Shown one piece after another: positions 10,681 through 21,780 of a DNA stretch of 64,000 nt. Made by a program: the position numbers and the translations under genes. The stretch's first letter is position 1. Each line of letters opens with the position of its first letter. Under the pieces are notes generated by a model that searched no databases, was not told the DNA's origin, and saw only the letters and a list, made by a program, of their open reading frames with translations. This DNA comes from Sindora glabra (taxonomy: Eukaryota; Streptophyta; Magnoliopsida; Fabales; Fabaceae), in contig CM035228.1 in NCBI GenBank assembly GCA_020226215.1, positions 60,237,989-60,301,988 of the forward strand. The letters are read 5' to 3'.

Positions 10681-12066
10681 AGTTTAAGAACTAGTTGACC
10701 TACCATCTAGCTGAAAAGTAATTGAGAACAAGTGGGTTCTCAAAATTAAAAGAAATGCAGATGGATCAATTGAAAGATATAAAACTCGACTAGTTGTAAA
10801 GGGGTATACAAAACATGAAGGAATAGATTATGAGAATACATTCTCACCTTTTGTACATTTTAATTCAATAAGATTACTCCTAGCTATAGTAGCATATTTA
10901 GATTTAGAATTACATCAAATGAATGTAAAAACTGCTTTTTCTCAATAGAGAACTGGATGAAGAAATTTACATAGAACAACCAGTAGGTTTTATATAAAAA
11001 AGAGAAGAAAAGAAAGTTTGTAGACTCCAAAGATCCATTTATGGACTCAAATAGTCATCCAGATAATGGTACTTGAAGTTTTATCGAGCGATGACCTTAT
11101 ATGACTTCCGAATGGCTAGGAATAACATGAATTCGATTATGGCTATTAAGGAATGACTATCCTTGAATTTTAAGATGAAAGATATGGGTAAAGCAAATTA
11201 TATTCTTAGAGTCAAAATCTTTAGGAATCGCTCCAAGAAACTTGTTTATCTTTTTTAAGAAAATTATATATGGAGAATTCTTGAGAAATTCAATATAAAA
11301 GATTGCAAATCCATGGATACCCCTATAAATAAGAGTGAACCATTGAGTCAAGAAATGTGCCCTTAAATGAGTCTGAAAAGAAATCAATAGGCAGAGTTCC
11401 TTATTCTAGTGCGGTAGGAAGTCTAATGTATGCAATGATGTGTACAAGACTGGATATTTGCCATATGATTGGACTTGTAAGCAGATACCAGTCAAGCCCC
11501 GAACAAAAATATTGGAAAGCTATTAAGAGGATATTGTGATATTTAAAAGGCACCATTGACTATACGCTATGCTATCAAGGAGATGATATATGCTTAGTTG
11601 GATATTTTGGTGTGGATTAGATAGGAGACCTAGATAAGAGAAAATCCACATCGGGCTACTCATTCTTGCTAAACAATGGTGCCATATCATGGCGTAGTAA
11701 GAAGCAGGCATACATTACATTATCAATAATAGAAGTAGAGTTTGTGGCATGTTCTGTAGTGGTACAAGAGGTAATATGGCTAAAAAGATTTATAGAACAT
11801 CTGGGGTTTTGTGGTGAGAATTTAAATCTCATCTTGATATACTCTGATAGTCAGCAGTCATTACTTATACAAAGGATCCAAAGTATCACGGTAAAACTAA
11901 GCACATAGACACAAAGTATCACTTTGTGAGAGATGCAATAGCACATAAAAAGGTCACAATCCAACACATTCCTATGCAAAAGATGATAGTAGATCCTTTT
12001 ACCAAGGCTATACTTAGAGATGTATATATTGAGCATGTAAAATCTCTTGGTATGCGTAGGATATAA
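10681..12066 (+). pseudogene. C2 reverse transcriptase and RNase H, catalytic YVDD deleted
   Basis: RVT_2-type RT begins ENKWVLKIKRNADGSIERYK (about 10725-10785) and runs to LHQMNVKTAF near 10940. After a remnant at 11040-11100 (QWYLKFYR) the sequence jumps to NNMNS and KEWLSLNFKMKDMGKANYIL, omitting the roughly 35 residues that should include the YVDD catalytic loop. The RT tail contains SAVGSLMYAMMCTRLDI (11411-11461). RNase H follows with DLDKRKSTSGYSF and AISWRSKKQAY (11630-11715), then a terminal HIPMQKMIVDPFTKA and a stop at 12064-12066. Several other stops are present. Confidence 0.85.
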
Positions 12067-13140
12067 TTGAACATTTTCGAAATTGAAATGAATAAAATGT
12101 GTTTTTTCATTCAATTACAAGTGTTAATATATGTGTATGAGTATATAAATGTCCAATATGTCGTATAGGTTAATAAAATTGGTTCTTTCACACGAACAAT
12201 CACCTTCGACGCTCATGAGGAGTGGGCAGAGATGAGATATATGTTCACTAACATAACTATGAGAAATGTGTTTTTGATAGAAAAGTAACACAAAAATCAA
12301 ATATGCTGCCTCAACAAAGTAAAGTTGAAATAAGATCCAAAATACAAATATGGATCGAATGTGGAATCTCCCACCTTCCACAATACTTGTGGCCAGACAA
12401 TGAATTCTCCACATACTAACGTTAAAAGGAGTCGAATGATGTGAAAGAATTCAGGTTAGGTACTGTATATACCTAAACTAAAGTTTGTACGATGTTACTA
12501 ATAAAATCAACATACGCCCTTATGCTAAAAGGGGAAGACTGTAACATGTGATTCATACCACATGTGCATGAAGAACTGCAAATGGGAAGTAAGTGAAAGA
12601 TCCCTAGTCCATTGTTGTGCGAGTCCCAGAAAAGAATTTTTTTTTTCAAAGATACCTTTTGACTTTGACGATATCATAGAGAAATGATATAGTGCTCGTT
12701 ACCTTAGTATACATCCTACGATCATGATATATACAGTCTAAAGGAAGTAGTTGTTTTAAATCAAAGTGATATACAGGCGAAAGGAAGATTTTCCGATATA
12801 TACATGATTGTGCTAGTGTCTGAGATATGTCCGTTATGAAGTTAATTTTGGTAATATCATAAGTGTGGATGCTATGCATATGTGAATGGCAATATGAGCT
12901 TATAGTAAAGCTTGTGAGGGATTAAATTTGCAAGTGAAAAGTATATATGGGAAAATCTAGGGCATCTAAGGCATAATACAAATAACTAGAAGTAAGGGTT
13001 GTCTTGTGCTAATTCTATATAAGAATTTCTAGTACAAAAACACTAGGATGACGTCATGCACATGCGGTCACGACAATGCACCGAGTATGAAAACTATGAA
13101 GAGAGAAGAAGATTATTTGATGTGGTTCTTCCCATTATGT
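12067..13140 (+). other. C2 3' non-coding region
   Basis: About 1.07 kb between the RNase H stop and the polypurine tract. Short ORFs exist on the minus strand but show no domain and have no support. I see no env-like gene. Confidence 0.5.
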
Positions 13141-13152
13141 ATGAGTGGGAGA
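13141..13152 (+). other. C2 polypurine tract
   Basis: ATGAGTGGGAGA lies immediately before the 3' LTR start TGATAAATG, the usual place and form of the copia plus-strand primer. Confidence 0.75.
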
Positions 13153-13618
13153 TGATAAATGTGGAGACATCCATAATGAATGATCCACATTTATCATATT
13201 TTAAATATTTATTTAATTAAAATAAATATTTAATTTATCTTTTGAATTTAAATTCAAACAAAATCAATTTTTAGTAACTGATCAGAGAGTGGGAAATGAG
13301 AGAGAGAAATAACCACCCACTCTCCTTCAGAAGTAAAAAGAGAAACAAAAAGAAAAAAGAAAAGATACGAAACATTCAATTTTTCCTATAGCCAAGAAAA
13401 ATTTCATCAGAGTTTTCTTTCATCTTCTTTTTCTCTCTACAAATATAGTGTGTAGAGTTTTGGTACAATCGTTGTGGACAGAAGCCAAGAATTTCATGTT
13501 AAAGGTGATTCTTGACATTCGTGTGGTGGATTGCAACATCAAAATCCTAAAAGTCAAAATCAAGTATGTATATTCCGCATTTAATTTTTGGGTTAAATGT
13601 TTGAATTTTTTCCCAACA
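13153..13618 (+). repeat. C2 3' LTR
   Basis: 466 bp, starts TGATAAATGTGGAGAC and ends TTTCCCAACA. By eye it is roughly 85-90 percent identical to 5579-6028, with a small insertion repeating the AAATATTTATTT/AAATAAATATTT run near 13200-13235. The flanking pentamer GTTAG at 13619 pairs with ATTAG at 5574. Confidence 0.88.
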
Positions 13619-14580
13619 GTTAGCTTATCTATGCTTGTAATAGGTTTTTTAACAAGGGAAAGAGAAAGTGGACTCAATCTTAAACCTGCTATAATCTAAT
13701 GCAGTGTAATTGCTTCATTCAAATCCTTGATCTCTAAAGCTAAACTATTAGATCAAGTAAGATAACTCTTCAAGGATTCATTCGAATCTTGTTGGAAGTT
13801 AAGGAGAGCAGCTATAGTCTTCTTTGGAACTCAACTAGTAGCAAAGTAAGTCATAAATGCACTATATAACTACCTAAAACTGGAGATTGAGCATGGAGGT
13901 AGGTAATTAAACTAACGTAGCCCTGCCTTCTTCAGAGTTGTTGAGAATGCTTGGCAGATGATTGAATTTAGTGTCCCTGATAATAACATAGCTACTCTAA
14001 AAGCTTCTGTTCTTGTGGATCAGTGGATCTAAGCATCTAAATGCGATAGCAGTATAAAATTTTAGGGAAGTTTGGGAGCCTTGATCTCTAGGGTAAATAG
14101 GTGGGTCTAGTCTATGAAGATGTTTAGAGCTTGGCATCCTAGGTTGAGGGGGTCGTAATACTCCTAGTTAGAAATAGTCAATGGTTGATTTGTAGTTACC
14201 CTAGTAAAGAGGGTAGTATTTGTGTTTGGGTGATTCAAGTGTCTGGTTAGTGGAAAAGAGGGGTGAGTAGAGGTAATGATGGTGGAGGTCACCATTGTAT
14301 TTGGTAGAACTGGGTCGTTTTTCTGTGACTCAGAATGAGCTTTCCCGTGTACCCTATTTTGTCATAGCTCTGCAACTTCTTTCTGCAGCTGATGAACTTG
14401 CTTGACAAGGAAGTCTCATTCCAATTCCATCTCCATCCTTGCTGATTCTCTCTATAATTGTGCTATGTGATTTGCGTGATCACGACCCGAGAATAAGGTC
14501 TAGTGATGGAAGCACCAACCTCCTCCTAAGTTGCTAGAGCTTATCCCAACAACAATGCATTATGTTTAATTGATGAGGTA
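13619..14580 (-). pseudogene. G1 gypsy gag N-terminal half
   Basis: Minus-strand translation gives a gag N-terminal coiled stretch (VHQLQKEVAEL near 14370-14410), then a domain typical of plant gypsy gag (retrotransposon gag family): SLVKKPITSIDKL close to the C2 insertion, LLNFQQDSNESLKSYLT near 13745-13800, and RQGYVS/LPPCSISSF remnants near 13880-13930. Several stops are present. The last codons before C2 join directly with IKQAKKYINVKE at 5578, showing one gene split by C2. Confidence 0.75.
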
Positions 14581-14619
14581 GGAGCCACAGACAGCACCAA
14601 TGATGTGTAAAAGAAGGTA
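14581..14619 (-). other. G1 primer-binding site and inner edge of its 5' LTR
   Basis: On the minus strand TTACACATCA is followed by TTGGTGCTGTCTGTGG (14585-14600), a form of the TGGCGCC-type primer site found after many plant gypsy LTRs. The LTR should extend right from 14601, beginning TGATGTGTAA on the plus strand, but I could not place its outer edge. Confidence 0.55.
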
Positions 14620-15870
14620 TTGGATCTTGTTAATAATCCAAGTGTATTAGATAGTGTCTTTTTAGAGGAAGTTCCCTTCTACTTATTGTTTGTGAGGGTT
14701 GAGGATAAATGTAACTTTGTAGGCCCTACTATCGAGTATTCCAAAATCAGCATTTTCCTTGTGTGGTTAGATCTAATGAGGGTGAGACACGTGTTTTGTC
14801 AGTTGAAGGTCACACTTTTTATTATGTTTCATGTCTTTGTATACATTTTTTTGAGTGTCCGATCGACTTGATGGGTGCATGCCATGCAAAGCTCTATCTG
14901 GCTCCTGGGTATTCTATTCGAGTGTGTTGGTATGGGTCTGATCAGATGGTTGTTGTTAAGTAATAATATTAGTCAAACTTGGTAATAATAATAAGAAAAA
15001 AGTAATTCAAATTAGTCTTGATCTTTCTACTATTTTATTATGCATTATATAATCCGACTTCTCTGTTAAATAAGTTTGATTAGGTCACATGTTGATGTTT
15101 CTTGAATATAAGGTACAGTTTCCATCACAATCCTTCTACTCTAAATGAAATTTAGATTTTATATACCATTATTGGATAACCTGGATTTTTATATACAATT
15201 ATTGAGTAACCTAAATTTTTACTCTTGCAGTGAGTAAGTTGCAAATCATTAGGGTGTTAAAGTCACTGGGATACCGAGTTCTATTATGTGAGTAAGTAGA
15301 TAACGAAATTATCTTCCTATTACTCTTAATCTTTGCTTACAATTATCAGTCAAATGATAAATTTCTTATTTTCTAGTGAAAGATTTGAAAATTTGAATAC
15401 CAATATTATTCACTGATTTCTACGGTATCTCATGGAGAGATATTAGGTAACTATACTCTTTTTACTTTATAGTTTCAGATATATCAAGAAGCCATTTTAT
15501 TGTTATCAGATGCCTTTTTTCCTTATATAAAAGCATTCTCTGCCTTCCAACAAATCGGATGCCTAGTCATATTGGTTTATAAAGTGATTACCTACTTATA
15601 AATTGTAATGCTTATTTTACCTTTCTGACTGCTGGAATAGAGTTAGTGGCCTGTCTGACAACTTTTAGAGAATTAGCTTCCTCTCGTGATGCTTAGAATG
15701 CTATAAGAGCTATTCTTTTTGCTATCTACTCTAATGCTCAATGTTTTTAGAGGAGACCACTCACAGGAAATTTGTTTCACGTGTCCTTTATCACGAATCT
15801 ATTTTATGCATTAAATGAGGAAATGGGGTGGATATGTGTTAGCCTTCAAAACAAGGTAGGTGTTTCTCAA
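14620..15870 (+). pseudogene. Unrecognised coding-like relic with splice-like signals
   Basis: The overlapping open runs 14620-14871 and 14763-14963 have non-simple composition; the second gives RSNEGETRVLSVEGHTFYYV and ends in a stop. Downstream are two short exon-like pieces bounded by good plant splice signals: 15231-15291 (acceptor CTCTTGCAG, donor GTAAGT) giving SKLQIIRVLKSLGYRVLLC, and 15377-15446 (acceptor TTCTAG, donor GTAACT) giving ERFENLNTNIIH then a stop. A further piece at about 15645-15850 reads TFRELASSRDA-stop-NAIRAILFAIYSN. I do not recognise the protein. It could be a decayed host gene, a captured fragment, or chance. Confidence 0.35.
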
Positions 15871-17820
15871 TCTTGTTTAGTTAGCTTTAATTTGTGAATC
15901 CTTGCTAATTTACATGTAAAGCATAGAGTATAATTCATATGCTTCTTATAGGCCAATGTTTGTTTAGTATGAACTAATATTGACTGCACCTAATATGATC
16001 AGGCTTTCCTACAATGTTTGAAATTGCTACATCGTAGTTATAAAAGCGAAGATATATAATTTATTCCAAAGGAAACACAGTGAATAGGCAAAGGGCAATA
16101 TACCAAAAGTAGTATGTTTTCAAAAGAATGGCAGGATGTGGCATATTGACAACTATATCCTTGTATACTGACAATGAAAGCATATTTGCTCCATTCAAAA
16201 GTAAAGCAAAAGAACTTCTAACTACTTCCATTTACAAAATAGCTCATCTTACAAATGTTTTTGGTATTCTGATCACTTTTAGATGATATATAGAGCTTAA
16301 TAACGTTATCTGCCGGTGATATAAGTATAGTTGTCATGTGATATTCTAGTTTATAACATAGAGGTGGCATGACATGAAATTCACTCTTGGCACAACTTAA
16401 CTTCCAGATCTGACACTTACCACTACCAAATTAGTTAGTCATCTTCAACACATTAACTAATGCCTTCTTCCTATCATCTAGAGCATCTTCACATTGATTC
16501 TTTATAGGAATTGCTCCTTGGTCTATAACTAACTTGGTTTGGTAGCCATTATCTCGTAGACCCCCTTTGTGACAAAAACTACTCATATTATTCTTTTGGT
16601 TGGATATAAGTCAAGATATTTGCTTAAAACTGCCCTGGTCTAGCTTTAATAGCTATTTTGACGTTATATCTTCATGCTAAACATCTGTAGGCAGATTATT
16701 CTATTTCTACATGGCGTTTTCTACCATGGTTGTCTTGTGATATCATATGCTTGGCAGCCACACATTTAAGGCCGCACACTCACATAATATCATCGTATAA
16801 ATCAAATTTACGTTAGTATGATAAGTATATATACATCTCCGATGTAAATTTACTCTAATTGATCTGCATCTTTTCAAGAAATGCGTATCCTCATAATACC
16901 AAAATCTAATCTAACTTATTCATGTATTTGAATAAGTTATCTTTCTCCACTATTTATAAGCATAATCAAATTTGAAAATTTCTAGTTTGTATCATTTGGC
17001 TTATTCCTTGCTTTAGAAAGTTTCAATCAAGTTCTCCATAATTTGTTAACACATACAACTTCCCCAATAATTATGAAAATCTATTATTCACGATCTTTAA
17101 GAGATTAACTCCATAGAAAATAAAGGGGAACCTACTAAGTAAGCAACCGTATTGCATCTTGATAAATGGCATCAACGTCTTATTGATAATGGGCATCAAT
17201 ATTTTGTTAAAACATAATTAGAGTATTGGATTATTTTTGAATTGACAAGATATTTTGACTTCACTTTGCAAAGTTGTATCTATCATATAATTAAGGCTTG
17301 TCATACTATTTGACAAAGCATATTGCTGAGATGCAAAGCTTGCCTTATGATAGTCATATGATTTTATTGCTCAAATTATTATAACTTATTTCTTGTAAAA
17401 TTATTGAGAGAAGAAGTAAATTTCATAAATATCATGATTACATGCCATTAGCACCTAAAGGATGCTAGTTTTCGAGAGAAGTTTTACACAATTTTATACT
17501 AACTAACTATCATTGTTGCTCAAACATGGGTTTTTACAATATCTGTCATAAACGATGTTGGTTTCAATTCCCTTTTTTCACTCATATGAGAACAAGTTAT
17601 ACTATTTATTATTATGTTTCTCTTATTCCATTAAATGGCATCTGGATTGAACCTCCTTTGTTATTATGATTCCATTTTATTCCTATAAAAGATGACACAA
17701 ACTTGACTAAATGTTCCTTTTATATTAACTTACTCTTGAAAATTTACTTTTATTAATTGTTGCCAACACCAAAAGCCTAATGCAAGCTATATGTTGCTAG
17801 CACCAAAAGCCTAGTGTCCT
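15871..17820. other. AT-rich stretch, no clear gene
   Basis: I see no element ends or known domain. On the minus strand 16225-16575 translates with only one stop to a protein-like run (VIDQGAIPIKNQCEDALDD, then a stop near 16432). This is weak evidence for a decayed exon. Near 17790 and 17440 the phrase AGCACCAAAAGCCTAG or similar recurs and also appears just right of G2 at 24346. Confidence 0.35.
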
Positions 17821-18723
17821 TGATGTGAAATTGTATTGGATCATCTCAAAATTTAACAAATTCGAAAACAAAAATAGAAGGACATTCATGCCGCACTCCT
17901 GAAGATAAAGAATGGGAGCAATAAGTGATGATAAATATGCCGCAAAAGATGTAAATCTTTCAATGAGTGAAGAAGAAAACATGCCACAAAGATGAACCCT
18001 TGATTAATGAAAATCAATGCCAAAAAGGGTGAATTCTTGAATTCTTTTAATAAGTCACAAATTCATTCAAAAATTCAAGAGAGATCACACTCTCATAAAA
18101 AAGCATTCAGTTAAATTCTCTAATCTCTAACTTTTAATCTCAAATCTCTCAATCTCAATCTGATTTGGCATAAGGTACAAGTCTCTTTATATAACTTTCT
18201 AAAACCCTAATTAGAAATGAGCTTAAATGACACCATATTAGCCTAAAACTATTTCACTAACCTAAACCCAATAAAAGAGTCTCTAAATGACTCTAAGTAA
18301 CATAGTAAATTACTCATAGTAATATGATAAATATTTTAAAGTAAAATGGGGCTAAATACATTTAGCCTAAATTAAAGCTTAAAATTGTTTAAAATGACCT
18401 AACACAAAATAAACACAAATCAAAGGCTTAAATACTAAATTAAGGTCCAAAATAACAAATAATAGTAAAATGGGTTGAAATGGTACCAATTAGGATTATG
18501 GTTGATGTGGCATAGATGTGGTGCCATCTCTTTAATGATGTAGCGGTGATATGGATTATAGCTAATGTGGTGCCATCTCCTTGGTAATGTGGTGCTATCT
18601 CCCTAATGATATGGCAATGATCAAGCACCAACTTGGTGATGATGTAGACATAATTCTAATTCACTTAATCAAACTCTCCTTCTAGCTTACTTCCTTATAA
18701 TTGACTCCCTTAGATTCACATCA
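17821..18723 (-). repeat. G2 3' LTR
   Basis: 903 bp, with perfect 9-bp inverted ends TGATGTGAA/TTCACATCA. A minus-strand TATA-like run (TTATATAAAGAG) lies near 18180-18195. Aligns with 23549-24340 but includes an extra stretch near 18480-18610 containing repeated units around GATGTGG and TGCCATCTC, not present in the 5' LTR. Confidence 0.88.
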
Positions 18724-18737
18724 TTCCTTCTCTCTTC
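18724..18737 (-). other. G2 polypurine tract
   Basis: On the minus strand GAAGAGAGAAGGAA lies directly before the 3' LTR. Confidence 0.7.
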
Positions 18738-18922
18738 AAAAAGATTCGTCTTCAAATCTTCAAAACCTACATTAATAGGAGGAAGATTAGAAACACCAAA
18801 AGAAGCTCTCATATCAAAGTGATCATGAAAATTTAAATTAGGAAAATAATTATTGTTTCTTCAAGACTTGGAATGAACTAACTCCACTTAGACCCAACTA
18901 TTTGGAACACTTCCTTTTCGAA

Positions 18923-19727
18923 TCACACCATCAATAAGCAACCATTTGGATCAAATACAAAATAAGAGTTAACAATTTCATGCAAGCATACAAAATTATC
19001 AATAGTAATAAGTTTGTTAATAAAAGCACATAGAATATGATTCCTTACAAGCTTCCCACAGAAGTTAATCAAATCATGAAAGCTTTTAATTTCATTAACA
19101 AACTTAGGTGAAGACAATTCTTTAAATGCTTTTACTATATCCAGCTTTATTGCTTTGCCATATAAAACTTAAATAAAAAATATAGCACTTTTTAAACAAA
19201 ATGAGCATATTTTAAGAATAGCATTCAACCCTTCTTTTTTGAAAACTTGCAATACACATTTCATTTGCTCGACATGCTCATTAAAGATTTTATCATGTAC
19301 TTGAACATCAAGAAGATGTGATAATTCTTTCCAACTCTTTAAGTTTTCAAACAACAAGAAGATCAATCCTTTAGGTTCATGAAAACAATAATAGCAATAA
19401 CAAATTTATTCTTAAAAACACTCAAAACATGAAAGTAATAAAAACTCACAAAAATTTATAAATAAAAATACGCAAACTTATCACAAGAATTTCATCTATA
19501 TAAACCCTAACAAATTTATTTAAAGAAGTATGTAAAACATAATTTATTAAGCTCATAAAAATACTTAGTGCATTAAACAAACCAAGTAGCAAAGATAACC
19601 ATTCATACTAATCATGCTTTGCTTTGAAACTATTTTTCTTTTCAACATTTTTTCTCAAGTGCATTTGATGATATTCTTTTTTCAAACCATGCTTAAAAAA
19701 TGAACAAAGATCATTCAACATATTAAG
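18923..19727 (-). pseudogene. G2 reverse transcriptase, from mid palm to the connection region
   Basis: From about 19727 downward the minus strand reads LNMLNDL, KEYHQMHL, SFKAKHD-stop-YEWL, LGLFNALSIFM and VYIDEIL, matching the conserved RT run that normally contains GYHQI, YEW, MPFGLTNAP and YxDDIL. The catalytic YxDD is altered to YIDE, and PFGL to LLGL. It continues NEHVEQMKCVLQVFKKEGL and CSFC (19169-19300) and ends SSPKFVNEIKSFHDL (about 19060-19117), the RT-RNase H connection. The fingers and thumb start are missing upstream, where the integrase-type piece is joined. Frameshifts separate the parts. Confidence 0.75.
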
Positions 19728-20330
19728 CACAATGTCAAGAGTCTTCCTAATCACAAAATGATTTATGAAATTACATTCATGATCTTTTTTCACAAACAAT
19801 TCTCTTATAGAAGTTTTAGCTATACACAATCTATTCTTTCTATACAAGAATTTATCATGCCTAAAAAAGTTTCTAAAATCCATCTCTTCATAAATATCAA
19901 CAATTGAATCACCATTAACATGTAAGGGAATATCAAGTTGCTGTGAAAGGGTAGCCAAATCATTGTTGTTCACATACAAATTCTTAATGTTCTCACAACA
20001 TAATAATTTTGTATGCAAAGTACCATTATTATGATCAAAATTCAACAAATTATCATGTAACATAAAGATAGGAGTATGCCTTTGAAGTAAAGCATCATCC
20101 ACTTTATTACCTTTACCTTTTTTACACAGGATAACACATGAATAAGTTTTAAGGAACTCCACCAATTAAGTATGCTTCCATTTTAACTTTCCTTGACTCT
20201 TCATTTTCTTTAAAGATTCAAGAGCATTTAGAAAAATAAATTTAGAGTTGTTAATAATTTCATAGGTAATCTTGTTCAAGACAATTAGCCTAGAATATAG
20301 AAAACACTTTTTATCCCACTTAGTTTTCTA
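19727..20330 (-). pseudogene. G2 RNase H C-terminus and integrase zinc-binding region, fused in frame to RT
   Basis: The minus strand reads KFIFLNALESLKKMKSQGKL (about 20190-20250), the RNase H segment around the usual DHESLK, then VEFLKTYSCVI, KKGKGNKVDDALL and the linker to FLYRKNRLCIAKTSIRELF and DHECNFINHFVIRKTLDI (19735-19800), the start of the H2C2 integrase zinc finger. At residues 143-150 of the 185-codon ORF 19608-20165 it passes without a break into RT sequence. So a piece that belongs after RT sits before it. The second half of the zinc finger and the DDE core are absent. Confidence 0.75.
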
Positions 20331-20339
20331 ATAATTCTA

Positions 20340-20660
20340 AAATTTCTTTTCTTTCTTTTGCCACATAATCACTCTCTTTTTCTTTAAATTGTATTTTTCT
20401 CACTCTTTTTTCTACAATAATTCCTTTTCGCCTCATGGCTCTCACTCTTTTCCACTCCCTTCTCCTCTTTATTATTTTCTTCTTTTTTTCTCATTTTCTT
20501 TTATGTTTTTCATTTCTTCTCTTTTATCATCTTTTACTCTCTTTTTCATTTCTTCTCTTTTATCATCTTCTTCTCTTTTTTTCTTTTCTTCTTCTTCTTC
20601 TATTTTCTTTTGCATTCTTAATTGATCCTTATACACTTGTTTTAAGGTTAAAGGATTGAT
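20340..20660 (-). pseudogene. G2 Lys/Glu-rich spacer downstream of protease
   Basis: The minus strand encodes a strongly charged run (units like KKIEEEEEKKKREEDD and KREEMKKR) with internal repeats of a DDKREEM unit. Such charged spacers are common between protease and RT in one plant gypsy group. On the plus strand this appears as a polypyrimidine tract and gives spurious Phe/Ser-rich ORFs. Confidence 0.65.
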
Positions 20661-21780
20661 TTTTATTTTTCTTCCATTTATTACAAAGTATATGTGTTGA
20701 GGACTCCATCATGTGTAATCTTTTTATCAAATTGTCATGGTCTCCCAAGCAATAAATGGCAAGCATTCATAGGAGTAACATCACATAGCAACTCATCTCA
20801 ATATTTACAAGAATAAAAAAAACTAACACTTGCTGTGTCACATCCATTCCATCACTATCATTTAACCCTTACAACTTGTAAGGAGTAAGATGTGGCAAAG
20901 TAAGCAATTTCAACTTCTTTACCATGTAAGTACTAGCAACTTTAGCATAACTTCCACTGTCAATGATCATATTGTATATTTTAGCCTTAATGTTTAATCT
21001 AATGCGAAAGATATTTTCCCTTTCTTCTTCACTTTCTTTTTTTGTTTGTTCTCCTAAGACTTTTTGAATCTTTAATGCTTTCTTAAGTAGATAATCAATG
21101 GCATGGTAACCATGCTTCAAGCATTTGAAGCACTTGTTCTTGGAATACTTTTAAAGCTTTCCAGCTTTATCTCTTCTCTTTGACACTTCCTCTTTAGGCT
21201 TTGATGATAATTCCCCTTTATGCTTGCCAACGCTGTTAGAATCTTTTTTTCTTGAATTTGGATAAGGAATTGGTCTTATACTTCTCATAACCTTTGCTTT
21301 TCTTCATTTCAAACTTCTTTTCCTCTTAACATTAAGGATTCTTCTTCTTAATATTATCAAGACTATAATTATCCTTATCTCTTCTTTGGTTATTAGGATT
21401 ACTTATGGACTTAATTTCTTCTTTGGATCTTAAAGAGGATTCATACTTATGTTGATCTACTTTGTTTTCTTTTCTTTCAACCTTTCCCTTCGAAGATTTC
21501 CATGAAAAATAACCATGAATTAATTTTCCCTCATAATAGCCTTCATATCTTCCTAAAAAGCAATAAGCCTTGCACCATTCTTTTACTAGCTAAATTAAGT
21601 TGATCTCACCAGATGTTAGCATAATCACTAAATTGATAAGTAGCAAGCCTCACTTTTATCTCTTCAAAATAATGGTGACAAGCATAAATTGATTCCATCT
21701 TTTTTTCCCATTCTAAGTTTTAAGATCACTTTTTCCTTGAAACAAAGGAAACTTCTTTTTATCACTTTGAATATTTGAAA
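20661..21780 (-). pseudogene. G2 gag and protease, broken
   Basis: Gag capsid region: EKKMESIYACHHYF and EIKVRLATYQFSDYANIW (about 21610-21715). Zinc knuckle near 21085-21145: CFKCLKHGYHAIDY, where the final cysteine is tyrosine. Protease in 20869-21120: NMIIDSGSYAKVASTYMV, with the DSGS active-site motif intact, then LLTLPHLTPYKL. After a frameshift the C-terminal protease half reads CHLLLGRPW-like remnants (about 20735-20770). The reading is interrupted several times. Gag would form particles and protease would cut the polyprotein. Confidence 0.8.

Larger units (their letters stand above)
5579..13618 (+). mobile_element. Ty1/copia retrotransposon C2, complete in structure but defective
   Basis: Order on the plus strand: 5' LTR, initiator-Met-type primer site, leader of about 2 kb with an extra ORF, gag, protease, integrase, RT, RNase H, 3' non-coding part of about 1.1 kb, polypurine tract, 3' LTR. 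Target-site duplication is ATTAG (5574-5578) and GTTAG (13619-13623), one mismatch. It is inserted in gag of the minus-strand gypsy G1. Stops in gag, loss of the first integrase acidic residue and loss of the RT YVDD region make it non-autonomous. Length of about 8 kb is long for a plant copia, mostly due to leader and 3' non-coding part. Confidence 0.9.

Noticed and set aside
20389..20659. Phe/Ser-rich ORFs on the plus strand
   Set aside because: They are the complement of the Lys/Glu-rich spacer of G2 on the minus strand; polypyrimidine composition keeps the frames open.
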